From Chitinophagaceae bacterium (lineage in GTDB: Bacteria > Bacteroidota > Bacteroidia > Chitinophagales > Chitinophagaceae), in contig CANFHA010000003.1 of the NCBI GenBank assembly GCA_947446645.1, positions 212,573 to 276,572 of the forward strand: a stretch of DNA of 64,000 bases, given 5' to 3'. The translations under genes were made by a program, and so were the position numbers. The notes under the pieces are model-generated. The model saw only the letters and a list, made by a program, of their open reading frames with translations, searched no databases and was not told the DNA's origin. Position 1 is the first letter of the stretch. Every line of letters starts with the position of its first letter. Shown one piece after another: positions 1-8,720 of this stretch.

Positions 1-19
1 ATTTGTTACAAATACTTTT

Positions 20-1693
20 ATGATCGCCCGTTCTCTTTTCCCGGTCTTTTTTATAACCCTAACCTTCTTTTCCCAGCTGGCATTAGCACAGAAAAAGGCA
101 ATGCAGAAAGTAGCCAAGGAGCTACAGACCGATGTTAGCTATCTTGCTTCTGATGAGCTTGAGGGTCGCAGGACCGGGACAGAAGGCGAAAGAAAGGCTG
201 CCGACTACATAGAAAAGCAATATAATGCCGCTAATGTCGACGCTTACAAAGGCCAGTATCGCTATCCATTCCATTTTATATACGGTAAAGAAATAGCTCC
301 CGAAACACATGTTGTATTTAACAACACCGCGCTGAAAATGAATAAGGAAGCTTTTCCGCTGCCCTTTAGCGCCAACAAACGTGTAACAGGTGATATTTTG
401 CCCGATGTGCTGGAGCAGGGCAATATTTGGCTCATACCTCTTTATAGCGATCAGGATCAGGCAAACAATCCCCATTTTGAGACGGACAAATATATGTTTG
501 ATCACGGCAGCGAGGCTTATAAGCAAGGCGCAACCGGTGTTATTTTCTATGATGCCTACGGCAGTAAGTGGGCGCCAGAGTTCAACAAGCACTCTGAGCT
601 GGAGCAACTGTCTATACCTGTTGTTTTCCTTACCCAAAGCGCCTATTCCAGGTTTGTAAAGCAGGAGGGTGGTGCGGCATCAAAAGAAGGTATGGCTGTA
701 GATTTGAATATATCTGTGAGCAAAACAGAGCGCACCGGCAACAATATTGCTGCTTATATAGACAATAAAGCACCTTATACTGTTGTCATTGGTGCGCACT
801 ACGATCACCTGGGCTATGGCGAGGATGCGAACAGCCTGTATGCAAATGCGGTAAAAGAGCACAAGATCCATCACGGAGCCGATGACAATGCCAGCGGCAC
901 TGCCGCTGTGCTGCAAATGGCCAAATGGGTAAAAGCCAATACAAAGAAGCTGCACCATTACAACTACCTGTTCCTCAACTTCTCAGGTGAAGAGCTGGGT
1001 CTGTTTGGCTCCAAAAATTTCGTAAAGGATCAGGCTATAGACAGTACCCACATTGCCTACATGATAAACATGGATATGGTGGGACGGCTAAACGACAGTA
1101 CCCGTTACCTGGAGTTGGGTGGGGTAGGCACCTCTCCTGCCTGGGCCGATGTAGTGGCCATGGGTACCGGCTTTAAGCTAAAGATTGATAGCTCTGGCGT
1201 GGGGCCGTCAGACCATACCAGCTTTTACAATGTGGGTATCCCGGTATTGTTCTTTTTTACCGGCCAGCACATGGATTATCACAAACCAAGCGACAAAGCC
1301 GAACTGGTAAACTATACAGGTGAGGCTTACCTGCTCAAATATGTAAAGGATGTAGTAGCTAAAATGGATAAGCAACATGTGAAGCCACGCTTTACAGCTA
1401 CCAGGCAATCATCTACGGGCGGAAGAAGGGCCTATAAAGTGTCTCTCGGTATCATGCCAGACTATTCTTACCAGGATGGCGGCGTGCGTGTAGATGGCGT
1501 CAGCGACAACCGTCCCGCAATGAAAGCAGGCATAAAGCAGGGCGATATAATAACCCGCCTGGGGGAAGTGCAGATAAACGGCATGCAGTCCTATATGGAA
1601 GCACTTGGCAAGCTATCACCCGGCGATAAGGTACAGGTAACCGTAAAGCGGGATGGTAAGGAACTTGTGTTGCCTGTGGAAATGAACAAGTAG
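20..1693 (+). CDS. Secreted M28-family zinc metallopeptidase with C-terminal PDZ domain
   Basis: This is probably an exported aminopeptidase. A Sec signal peptide covers residues 1-23 (cut near LALA/Q). Residues about 120-230 fit a PA-like inserted domain. The M28 catalytic core at about 250-450 shows the di-zinc ligand set: HYDHLG (His260), GADDNASG (Asp288/289), FSGEELG (general base Glu324, ligand Glu325), NMDMVG (Asp352) and MDYHKPSD (His421). A PDZ domain fills about 475-557. All expected metal ligands are visible, so it should be active in the periplasm or outside the cell. The start is the ATG just before the signal peptide, preceded by AAATACTTTT, which also precedes the kmo start. 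Substrate is unknown. It converges on the next gene across a bidirectional terminator. Confidence 0.9.
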   Translation: MIARSLFPVFFITLTFFSQLALAQKKAMQKVAKELQTDVSYLASDELEGRRTGTEGERKAADYIEKQYNAANVDAYKGQYRYPFHFIYGKEIAPETHVVFNNTALKMNKEAFPLPFSANKRVTGDILPDVLEQGNIWLIPLYSDQDQANNPHFETDKYMFDHGSEAYKQGATGVIFYDAYGSKWAPEFNKHSELEQLSIPVVFLTQSAYSRFVKQEGGAASKEGMAVDLNISVSKTERTGNNIAAYIDNKAPYTVVIGAHYDHLGYGEDANSLYANAVKEHKIHHGADDNASGTAAVLQMAKWVKANTKKLHHYNYLFLNFSGEELGLFGSKNFVKDQAIDSTHIAYMINMDMVGRLNDSTRYLELGGVGTSPAWADVVAMGTGFKLKIDSSGVGPSDHTSFYNVGIPVLFFFTGQHMDYHKPSDKAELVNYTGEAYLLKYVKDVVAKMDKQHVKPRFTATRQSSTGGRRAYKVSLGIMPDYSYQDGGVRVDGVSDNRPAMKAGIKQGDIITRLGEVQINGMQSYMEALGKLSPGDKVQVTVKRDGKELVLPVEMNK

Positions 1694-1750
1694 CCATTTG
1701 CGCCTCAACTGCATCATACCTGCATGGCATTGACGATCGTATCAGGATAA

Positions 1751-1787
1751 AAAGAAAACCATCCGCTTTGCAGGGATGGTTTTCTTT
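1751..1787. terminator. Bidirectional intrinsic terminator
   Basis: Inverted repeat AAAGAAAACCATCC / GGATGGTTTTCTTT around a 9-base loop. A-rich and T-rich flanks on both sides suit termination of both convergent genes. The stem core AACCATCC/GGATGGTT recurs in the terminator at 2232-2259. Confidence 0.8.
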
Positions 1788-1810
1788 TTAAAAGAACTGT
1801 AAGTTTAAAA

Positions 1811-2107
1811 TTACTTGGTCTTAGTTTTTTCTACTGTTTTAGTAGTGGTCTTAGTTTCTGTTTTTTCGTCTTTCTTGTCCATTTTGCTTTCAGCACTATT
1901 TTCCATCTTAGCTTCAGTTGCTGCTGGCTTAGTAGTGTCAGCCATTTTAGCCATTGTGTCCGCAGTAGTAGGCGCCGGTGTAGCTACAACAGTAGATGTC
2001 ATAGTAGCAGTAGAATCGGTAGTCGATTTAGAAGCGTCGCCGTTACCGCAAGATGCTACAAACAGACCCATAGAAAGAGCAATGATGCTGAGTTTTAAAA
2101 ATTTCAT
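1811..2107 (-). CDS. Small Thr/Ala/Lys-rich lipoprotein, copy 1
   Basis: A 98-residue predicted lipoprotein. The signal peptide ends in the lipobox VASC with Cys20 as lipidation site, followed by GNGD. The mature part is low complexity, rich in Thr, Ala, Ser, Met and Lys, and ends in alternating Lys/Thr/Glu. I recognise no domain. Residues 1-22 and the first part of the mature chain closely resemble the neighbour at 2284-2532, and both genes share the upstream block CGTTTTTTAGTTGGTTAT. They are therefore tandem duplicates that kept their promoter region. Envelope localisation is well supported; function is unknown. Confidence 0.75.
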   Translation of the reverse strand: MKFLKLSIIALSMGLFVASCGNGDASKSTTDSTATMTSTVVATPAPTTADTMAKMADTTKPAATEAKMENSAESKMDKKDEKTETKTTTKTVEKTKTK

Positions 2108-2231
2108 AAATATCGTTTTTTAGTTGGTTATACTCATTAATACCGATTACGGGTAAAGGTAACCCAGCTACCCTAAATATTATTAAACAATACGCATATA
2201 TAATTAGTATTCAGACATTTGATAAAAAAAC

Positions 2232-2259
2232 GAACCATCCTTTTTGCAAAGGATGGTTC
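2232..2259 (-). terminator. Intrinsic terminator downstream of lipoprotein copy 2
   Basis: Perfect 9-bp stem GAACCATCC / GGATGGTTC with a 10-base loop. On the minus strand it is followed by a run of seven T residues (2224-2230). It lies 25 bases past the stop of the lipoprotein gene. Confidence 0.8.
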
Positions 2260-2283
2260 AGGTATTTTTCAGAAAAGGTGAAA

Positions 2284-2532
2284 TTATTTCTTCTTTTCTT
2301 CTTTCTTAGTTTCAGTAGTAGTAGTTGTTGTTGTAGCCTTTGCAGTGTCAGCAGGCTTAGCAGCACCAGCAGCCATTGTGTCTGTAGGAGCAGCTGGAGG
2401 AGGAGTTGCTGTTACTGTAGAAGCCATAGTAGCTGTAGAATCAGTAGTAGCTGTTTTGTTTTCGCCGTTACCGCAAGATGCTACGAAAAGACCCAGAGAA
2501 AGAGCGACTACGCTTAATTTTGCAAATTTCAT
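2284..2532 (-). CDS. Small Thr/Ala/Lys-rich lipoprotein, copy 2
   Basis: An 82-residue lipoprotein starting at MKFAKLS. A longer in-frame start nine codons upstream would add a charged extension before the signal peptide and is less likely. The lipobox VASC gives Cys20 and is followed by GNGE. The mature chain is low complexity: Thr/Ala/Pro-rich, then a run of seven Thr, then a Lys/Glu tail. It parallels copy 1 in signal peptide, the motif ATTDSTATM and upstream sequence, but the C-terminal halves have drifted. The gene has its own terminator, so the two copies are separate transcription units. Function is unknown. Confidence 0.75.
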   Translation of the reverse strand: MKFAKLSVVALSLGLFVASCGNGENKTATTDSTATMASTVTATPPPAAPTDTMAAGAAKPADTAKATTTTTTTETKKEEKKK

Positions 2533-2880
2533 AAATTCGTTTTTTAGTTGGTTATGCATGTTTATACCCTATTTCGAAAAAGGTAACCCGCAGTTTTAAA
2601 AAATATTTTTGGCCTGCCTGTTTGCGCCGCAGATTTTCGCGATTGTAAGATAAATTTTCACCTCTTGGATGGCTATACATTAGTTTTAAAATATAATCTT
2701 ATTACAATGAAAATCATTGTTTTGAATTATTGCTGAAATTTTTTGCTGGTTTTATCTTGCAAATAACTTCACTGTTATTTCCGTGAATACGGGTAAAAAT
2801 ATATTTTATAAAAAATATAAAATCAACGGTTTAGCCGAAAATAAAATTATAATGTGATCGGGTGTTTAGTGCGCAGTGCA
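2533..2880. other. AT-rich intergenic region
   Basis: About 350 bases without a gene. The first 60 bases hold the leader and probable promoter of lipoprotein copy 2: CGTTTTTTAGTTGGTTAT at 2538-2555 and GGTAACC near 2582, both mirrored upstream of copy 1. The rest is very AT-rich and shows no supportable ORF, RNA or repeat. Confidence 0.5.
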
Positions 2881-3849
2881 TTACCGTTTTACATACGTAT
2901 ACGTTGCGTAGATCATAGGATTATACCAGCGACGTATTCGTGAGCCGAATTTCTTGCTGTCGGCACCCATTATTGGGTCCTGGAAATCCCACAGCTCATG
3001 ATGGTCCCTGTTACTGATAAAATGAAGCTGCTGTAGCCCGTAGTCCGTAGTAAGCCCTAGCACCTGGCCGTTGAAACGCTTGTTGTTAGACCCGGCAATG
3101 TAGTATTGCGGGTACACCTGCTGCACCAGCATATCATCGCTGTTGCCATAGTCCTGCACCCACTCCACAGAAATAAATATGCCGTCGTGCACGGGTATAC
3201 GCCTGCTGCTGAGATCGGCCTTTACCCATTCATTGCCCAGGTTGGCATGCAGCACCACCTCGCTGTCCAGTACATCGTAGCCCGGGAAAAGGCCGGCGGA
3301 ATCCCGGCGGTATACATGCATTCTGAATTTGGATTCCGGTTTGCCATCGCCCGTTATGTAAAAGAACACTTCTTTCAGAAACCCTCTTTTAGCCGGGTCG
3401 GCAGCCAGGTATATCGCCACCTCATCACCATACATCATGTAGCAGCCGCCTGATGGGGAGAGGTTTTTACGCCCAAGAACCCGTTCCCTTATTTTTTTGC
3501 GTTTGCCGGTTAGTATATAGTCATCAAGTTCTTTAAAACCCTCATTGAGATGAATGATCAGCGAATCGCCGGTAAGTTTCTCCTTACTTATGTTCTTTCT
3601 TTCATACCCCATGCAGTAAGCCGTAATGCCGCGTATGGAATCTACATTGGCAGTTAATGTCCACCTGCCTTGCGAATCACAATAAACCCCGTTGAATTTC
3701 CCCGTTATTTCTACTATAGCCCGCGGAATCCCCCTGCCGTGCGTATCAAGCACCCTGCCAAAAAACAATCGCTCCTGCGAAAACACATGGGTCACCGGCA
3801 ACAGGCACAGGAAAGAAAGCAGGAGATACCGTAGGCGCGGCAAAGTCAT
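2881..3849 (-). CDS. Exported protein with carboxypeptidase-regulatory-like N-terminal domain
   Basis: A 322-residue protein with a Sec signal peptide (about residues 1-24, ending HVFSQ). A CarboxypepD_reg-like beta-sandwich follows at about 27-110, seen in GRVLDTHGRGIPRAIVEI and the later AYCMGYERKNIS. The remaining ~200 residues have many aromatic and beta-prone stretches and no motif I recognise. Many Bacteroidota outer-surface proteins begin this way; here no TonB plug or barrel follows, so it is not a receptor. It stands alone with AT-rich flanks. Function is unknown; export is well supported. Confidence 0.7.
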   Translation of the reverse strand: MTLPRLRYLLLSFLCLLPVTHVFSQERLFFGRVLDTHGRGIPRAIVEITGKFNGVYCDSQGRWTLTANVDSIRGITAYCMGYERKNISKEKLTGDSLIIHLNEGFKELDDYILTGKRKKIRERVLGRKNLSPSGGCYMMYGDEVAIYLAADPAKRGFLKEVFFYITGDGKPESKFRMHVYRRDSAGLFPGYDVLDSEVVLHANLGNEWVKADLSSRRIPVHDGIFISVEWVQDYGNSDDMLVQQVYPQYYIAGSNNKRFNGQVLGLTTDYGLQQLHFISNRDHHELWDFQDPIMGADSKKFGSRIRRWYNPMIYATYTYVKR

Positions 3850-3994
3850 TTTTAAAAGTACAAAAACTTTCCGCTGTTCAGAATGCCAATTCTAGCTGCC
3901 TCCGTTCGCGCTGTATAAAAGTTGCTATGAAATAATACCAAATGGGCACCTGGAGTATGCATAAAAAGATATGTTGATCAACACCTTGGCGGTC

Positions 3995-4045
3995 TTTAAA
4001 AACTACACGGGACACCGCGCCTTTGCGCATTTGCTATAGATTTTT
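3995..4045. repeat. Degenerate copy of the CTTTGCG dispersed repeat
   Basis: Sequence around GCGCCTTTGCGCATTTGC resembles parts of the longer elements at 10297-10374, 15959-16013 and 20776-20848. It is intergenic. Confidence 0.4.
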
Positions 4046-4105
4046 TCCTGACTTATTTAGAGTTGCCCAGTATAAGATGTGGTTTTTTCAAAAACAAACG
4101 CACTA

Positions 4106-6274
4106 TTATCCCGTGTAAACCAACGGCAGCGTGATGGCTACCTCTGTCCCTTTCTGGTTTTCAGAGGTTATTTCTATTTTCCCCATGTGCTTGCTGATAA
4201 TATTGAACGCAATGGATAAGCCCAGCCCGGCGCCATCGCCCACTTTGCGCGTAGTGAAAAACGGTTCAAAGACCTTCTTCCTAACCGCATCGGTCATCCC
4301 TATACCATTGTCTTTTATCCTGATTATAGCATTCATCTTATCATATGTAGTGGAGATCACAATAGTGCCCCCTTCCTTATCTCCGAATTTGTCCTTTATG
4401 GCATACACGGCATTCGATATCACATTCAGAAACACCTGGTTCACCAGGCCCGGATAGCATTCTATCATAGGTAGTCTGCTGTACTGTTTTTCTAGCTTCA
4501 CGAGATTTGTAAACAGGTTGCTGGTTATAGCCAGCGTAGCATCCAGGCATTCATTAAGATCGGCTTTCTTCAGGTCCCATTCATCCAGCCGGGAGAATAT
4601 GCGCAGGCCTTTCACTATTTCTGCAGTGCGCTCCGCTCCATTGCGTATGCCCTCCAGCAGCATTTTTATTTCCTCCTTCGTATACTCCAGCTCCACATTT
4701 TCCATATAGGCTGCCGCTTTTTTCTGCATGTCTGCGGGGCTTATGTTCTCCCGCATTATACCCTCCAGCGTGGCATTCGCATCCAGAAGCATTTCCATAT
4801 CCCTGTTCAGCGGGCTTATATTAGATGTGATAAAGTTCACCGGGTTATTGATCTCATGCGCTATACCGGCCGTGAGCTGTCCCAGCGATGCCATTTTTTC
4901 TGACGCCACCAGCTGAGCCTGTGCACTTTTTAGTTCGCTCAGCGCCGTTTTCAGCTCTTCGTTAGATTGATTCAGTTCTGTAGTGCGCTCTGTCACCTTC
5001 TCCTCCAGCATTATATTCTGCCCGCGCACTATTCGTTCATTTTCCTGCACAGCCAGCAGTTCATTCGCCTGCGATATTTCCACGTCTTTCTTCAGCAGGT
5101 TTATTCGGTCGGCCAGTGCAAAGGAGAGTAACAATGCCTCCAGTGCTGAGCCCACTGGCATAGTATACACCGTAAAATTATTGTAGGGTAATAGGCCGAA
5201 GTTCTTAAAAATGAATATGAATACGCCGGCAAGAAACACGATCCATGCTATAAGAATAAACAGTGCAGGTCTGTAGCCCCGCCGGTTTACGATGAAGGCA
5301 ACTGCAAGGATGTAAAGAGAGAGCACAAGCGCCGCCATATCTATTATGTTCCGGGCAGCTGGGTAAAAACCCGCAAAGCTGAGCGCAAGTCCTGCGATAT
5401 AGATAACAGAAAGCGCTGAAAAAATAATATTTGCCCTCGGCACATATACGCTTGTTTTCAAAAACCGCCTGATGAATGTTGCTGCAGTAATACCCGCAAG
5501 TACCGGCGCCACGAACATCGCAAATTTCTCGACCGTTGAATTCCCAGGCCACAGCAGCTGAAACGCATAGCCGGATATGGTGATTTGGGTGAGCAGCACC
5601 GCCAGCATGTAGACGAGATAATACAGGTAGCTATTATCCCTGGTAGTGGTATACACAAAGCCGTTGTAGAGCAGCATAGCTATCATCAGCCCCATATACA
5701 TACCCCAGAAAATATCTTTGTGCTTGTCTGAAGCCATGATGGCACTTTCCGGGCCTACGGCCAGGGGTAGCATGAGCGGTGAGTTGCAGCTGTAAACGTG
5801 CAGATAGATGAACTTTTCTGCGCCCGGCTGCAGGTGAACTGCGAAAAGGAAATCTGAGCTAAGGTATTCGCGATGGGCAAAGGGTGCTGATTCCCCCGTG
5901 GTATAGGTCCTGAAGGAGTCGGTTGCCATCTGCTCATAGTATGCAATGCTATCTATAGTTGGGTTTGATAGTTTTAGTACAAGTTTGGGCAGATCGGTTT
6001 CGTTCTTTATCCTTACCCGCAGCCAGAATGCCGATGAGGTAATATTCTCATTAGGAATACCTGCCGGGTGCATTTTAAAATCGTGGCTATTGATAGCCTC
6101 CTTAAGGTTAAGTGTATGAGGTGCATCTTCAAGTAGCTCTATTCCCGAGCGAATGTTTGTTATTGCACGGGTTTTGTTAACAACAGTTGTGTTAACAAAT
6201 TGGGCGTCCGCATTGCAGGCAAAAAAAATGCAAAAAGGAAACCAGTAATAATCCGCAGCATGGACATCTATCAA
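4106..6274 (-). CDS. 7TMR-DISM sensor histidine kinase, signal peptide out of frame
   Basis: A membrane histidine kinase: 7TMR-DISMED2-like sensory domain (about 35-170), seven-helix 7TMR-DISM region (about 190-395), coiled coil (395-460), HisKA with phospho-acceptor His473 in GIAHEINNP, and HATPase with N-box (NVISNAVYAI), G1 (DNGIGM) and G2 (GAGLGLSI). There is no receiver domain. The only in-frame start is a TTG giving MIDVHAADYY, a poor signal peptide. In the next frame ATG codons at 6267 and 6261 start MSMLRIITGFLFAFF, which would join the kinase at ACNADAQ if the T8 tract at 6221-6228 had nine T. The gene may therefore be phase-variable, a recent frameshift or a sequencing error. The signal is unknown. 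Confidence 0.85.
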   Translation of the reverse strand: MIDVHAADYYWFPFCIFFACNADAQFVNTTVVNKTRAITNIRSGIELLEDAPHTLNLKEAINSHDFKMHPAGIPNENITSSAFWLRVRIKNETDLPKLVLKLSNPTIDSIAYYEQMATDSFRTYTTGESAPFAHREYLSSDFLFAVHLQPGAEKFIYLHVYSCNSPLMLPLAVGPESAIMASDKHKDIFWGMYMGLMIAMLLYNGFVYTTTRDNSYLYYLVYMLAVLLTQITISGYAFQLLWPGNSTVEKFAMFVAPVLAGITAATFIRRFLKTSVYVPRANIIFSALSVIYIAGLALSFAGFYPAARNIIDMAALVLSLYILAVAFIVNRRGYRPALFILIAWIVFLAGVFIFIFKNFGLLPYNNFTVYTMPVGSALEALLLSFALADRINLLKKDVEISQANELLAVQENERIVRGQNIMLEEKVTERTTELNQSNEELKTALSELKSAQAQLVASEKMASLGQLTAGIAHEINNPVNFITSNISPLNRDMEMLLDANATLEGIMRENISPADMQKKAAAYMENVELEYTKEEIKMLLEGIRNGAERTAEIVKGLRIFSRLDEWDLKKADLNECLDATLAITSNLFTNLVKLEKQYSRLPMIECYPGLVNQVFLNVISNAVYAIKDKFGDKEGGTIVISTTYDKMNAIIRIKDNGIGMTDAVRKKVFEPFFTTRKVGDGAGLGLSIAFNIISKHMGKIEITSENQKGTEVAITLPLVYTG
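6221..6228 (-). repeat. T8 homopolymer at the signal-peptide frame break
   Basis: Eight A on the plus strand (T8 in the gene). One added T fuses a textbook signal peptide (start ATG at 6267) to the kinase. As read, the signal-peptide frame ends at a stop about 15 codons after the tract. Confidence 0.8.
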
Positions 6275-6451
6275 AATATCGTTTTTACAGCAAAGGAGTT
6301 ATATAGATTTTAATTTTATAATTGCTGCTTCATATAGATGCTGGAGGGAATTATAAATCGGCAGTTAAAAAAATGAGCTGACCCCAAAGGCAGATTAAAC
6401 ACAAAAGCACATGCTATTTTATTTCTAATTGTTTCGTCAGACATATCAGAA

Positions 6452-6482
6452 TTTGAATAAACCCATTATAGATGTAACTTCG
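6452..6482 (+). promoter_or_regulatory. Bacteroidota-type promoter of prfA
   Basis: TTTG at 6452-6455 and TAACTTCG at 6475-6482 are 19 bases apart. This matches the -33 TTTG / -7 TAnnTTTG pattern with one mismatch. It would give a 5' leader of about 45 bases. Confidence 0.55.
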
Positions 6483-6530
6483 CAGCCCCTGAAATTACAG
6501 GAAATAACCGATCAGATTACACGAGTATAA

Positions 6531-7616
6531 ATGAGTTCGATAGTAGATAAGCTGGAGGCGATAAAAGCCAGGTTTGATGACCTGGGCGTGGCGCTAACCA
6601 ACCCGGAAGTGGTAAACGACAATAAGCGTTTCTCGCAGGTAAGTAAAGAATACCGTAAACTTGAAAAAATAACAGACGTATATAAAACGTATCGCGGCTG
6701 TGTAGACAGTCTCGACTTTGCGCGCGAAATATTGGAAACGGAGAGTGATGAAGAGCTGCGGGCGCTGGCCAAGGAAGACCTGGAAAAACTGGAAAGTCAG
6801 AAACAACAGCTGGAAGACGACCTCAGGAATGCGTTGATACCCAAGGATCCGCAGGACGAAAAGAATGCAATTATAGAAATTCGCGGTGGTACCGGTGGTG
6901 ATGAAGCCAGCATATTCGCAGGTGATCTGCTTCGTATGTACATGAGGTACTGCGAGCGCAGGGGCTGGAAGGTGTCCCTGGTATCAGAAACCGAAGGAAC
7001 CGTAGGCGGCTATAAAGAGGTGCAGCTGGAAGTAGTGGGTGAAGATGTATATGGCACACTGAAATTTGAAAGTGGAGTGCACCGGGTGCAGCGCGTGCCT
7101 GCTACGGAGGCCAGCGGCCGTGTACATACATCGGCAGCTACCGTGGCGGTGATGCCGGAAGCAGAAGAAATAGATTTTGAGCTGAAGGAAAGCGACCTGA
7201 AAATGGAAACCGCACGCAGTGGTGGAGCCGGTGGGCAGAATGTGAATAAGGTGGAGACCAAGGTGATTCTAACCCACGTGCCTACCGGAACCGTGATCAC
7301 CTGCCAGACCGAGCGCTCCCAGCTGGGCAACCGTGATAAAGCAACCGCCATGATGCGCAGCAGGCTATACGAAGAGCAGGTGCGTAAGCAGGAAGATGAA
7401 ATAAGCCGCAGGCGTAAGAGCCTCGTGAGCACGGGCGACCGTAGCGCCAAGATAAGAACCTACAACTACCCGCAGGGCAGGGTGAGTGATCACCGTATTA
7501 ATATGACCATCTACGCGCTGGACGACTTTATGAACGGCAACATACAGGAAATGCTGGATGCGCTGCAGTTTGCCGAGAATGCCGAGAAGATGCAGGCCGG
7601 AGAAACTGTGATCTGA
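6531..7616 (+). CDS. prfA: Peptide chain release factor 1
   Basis: Class I release factor that reads UAA and UAG and triggers hydrolysis of peptidyl-tRNA. At 361 residues it is the normal length for RF1. The codon-recognition tripeptide PAT is present in [15 protein letters not shown], which is the RF1 signature rather than the SPF of RF2. The catalytic GGQ is present in [14 protein letters not shown]. The gene stands alone, with a plausible promoter 50 bases upstream and the polysaccharide genes 80 bases downstream. GC content and codon use look like the neighbours. The identification is firm. Confidence 0.97.
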   Translation: MSSIVDKLEAIKARFDDLGVALTNPEVVNDNKRFSQVSKEYRKLEKITDVYKTYRGCVDSLDFAREILETESDEELRALAKEDLEKLESQKQQLEDDLRNALIPKDPQDEKNAIIEIRGGTGGDEASIFAGDLLRMYMRYCERRGWKVSLVSETEGTVGGYKEVQLEVVGEDVYGTLKFESGVHRVQRVPATEASGRVHTSAATVAVMPEAEEIDFELKESDLKMETARSGGAGGQNVNKVETKVILTHVPTGTVITCQTERSQLGNRDKATAMMRSRLYEEQVRKQEDEISRRRKSLVSTGDRSAKIRTYNYPQGRVSDHRINMTIYALDDFMNGNIQEMLDALQFAENAEKMQAGETVI

Positions 7617-7698
7617 TAATACTTGCTGCCGTAATTGCCGCACAGGTCGCACAATGAAAGTACAATAACGACGTTACTATAACTAATCAATAAATAAG

Positions 7699-8673
7699 AT
7701 GACAAACACTTCTTTTGACCTCATAGACATTATCAGGACGATTCAGAAAAGGAAACGTTTTATATTGCTTATCACGGTAGCTGCAGTTCTGGCAGGTGTC
7801 GCTTTCCTGTTCGTAAAGTCTGTGAAGTATAAGGCTGAAGTTCGCTTTTTTGTAAATAATCCGCTCTACGGAGACCGTAGCACCCTGTTCCGGTCTATGG
7901 AGACGCGCTATGTAGACTATTTTGGTGGTGATGATGATGTAGACAAAGTAATGGCGTTTTCAAACTCCGATACCGTAAGAGACCGCATCATAAGGAACTG
8001 CAGTTTTGAGATAGTATATCCAAACCATGACATCAACAGCGGCAAGGGTCACGCTGAGCTGATGAGCATATTCAACAAGAATTTCAACATCAAGCGCACC
8101 GAGTACCGCGACATACAGCTTAGTTATATCGACAAAGATCCGGTAGTTGCCGCTAACGTAGCAAACATGTCAGCAAAAGTGCTTGAAGAGACGTACCGCC
8201 AGTACTACACTTCTATGAAGCAGAATATGTATGGAGCCATAAGCGACAAAGTAACCCAGCTGGATAGCTCCATTAATTTGCTTACAGACTCTCTCGCTAA
8301 CATGCGCGACAAGTATGGTATATACAACCTTATTAGCCCCGCGCGCCAGGGTATGGTGAGCAGTGGCGAGATGAAGGGTGGTGGTAAAGGATATGGAAAA
8401 GCTATAGAGCAGGTACAAAATATTGAAGCGATAAAAGATCAGTTGGTCATCGACAGGTCTCACTACATATCGCTGATCAATGAGTTTTCTACTACTGCCA
8501 GCAGTTCAATGCAGTTCCTGAAGATAACAACCCGGGCACTGCCGCCTACATCTCCTAATGGCCCTGGCAAGTTAACAGTGCTGGTCATTGCTGCATTCCT
8601 TGGCCTGCTTTTCAGCTCGCTGTTTGTACTCATGACGGGATACTACGATAAACTCAACGCAGTGCAGCGTTAA
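7699..8673 (+). CDS. Wzz-type chain-length determinant / polysaccharide co-polymerase
   Basis: A 324-residue inner-membrane protein with the Wzz layout: short cytoplasmic start (DLIDIIRTIQKRKRF), TM1 at about 20-38, a periplasmic domain rich in charged helices, and TM2 at about 290-312 with a short tail. The Wzz N-terminal pattern (a hydrophobic helix soon followed by YKAEVRFFV) is clear. There is no C-terminal tyrosine-kinase domain. It is followed 47 bases later by an O-antigen ligase/polymerase-like gene, so both probably act in export or length control of a surface polysaccharide. No glycosyltransferase genes are nearby, so the polymer is unknown. Confidence 0.8.
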   Translation: MTNTSFDLIDIIRTIQKRKRFILLITVAAVLAGVAFLFVKSVKYKAEVRFFVNNPLYGDRSTLFRSMETRYVDYFGGDDDVDKVMAFSNSDTVRDRIIRNCSFEIVYPNHDINSGKGHAELMSIFNKNFNIKRTEYRDIQLSYIDKDPVVAANVANMSAKVLEETYRQYYTSMKQNMYGAISDKVTQLDSSINLLTDSLANMRDKYGIYNLISPARQGMVSSGEMKGGGKGYGKAIEQVQNIEAIKDQLVIDRSHYISLINEFSTTASSSMQFLKITTRALPPTSPNGPGKLTVLVIAAFLGLLFSSLFVLMTGYYDKLNAVQR

Positions 8674-8720
8674 TCGTCGCAAACCTTATTGATCCTTTCG
8701 GGAAATAATAGTTTATACAA

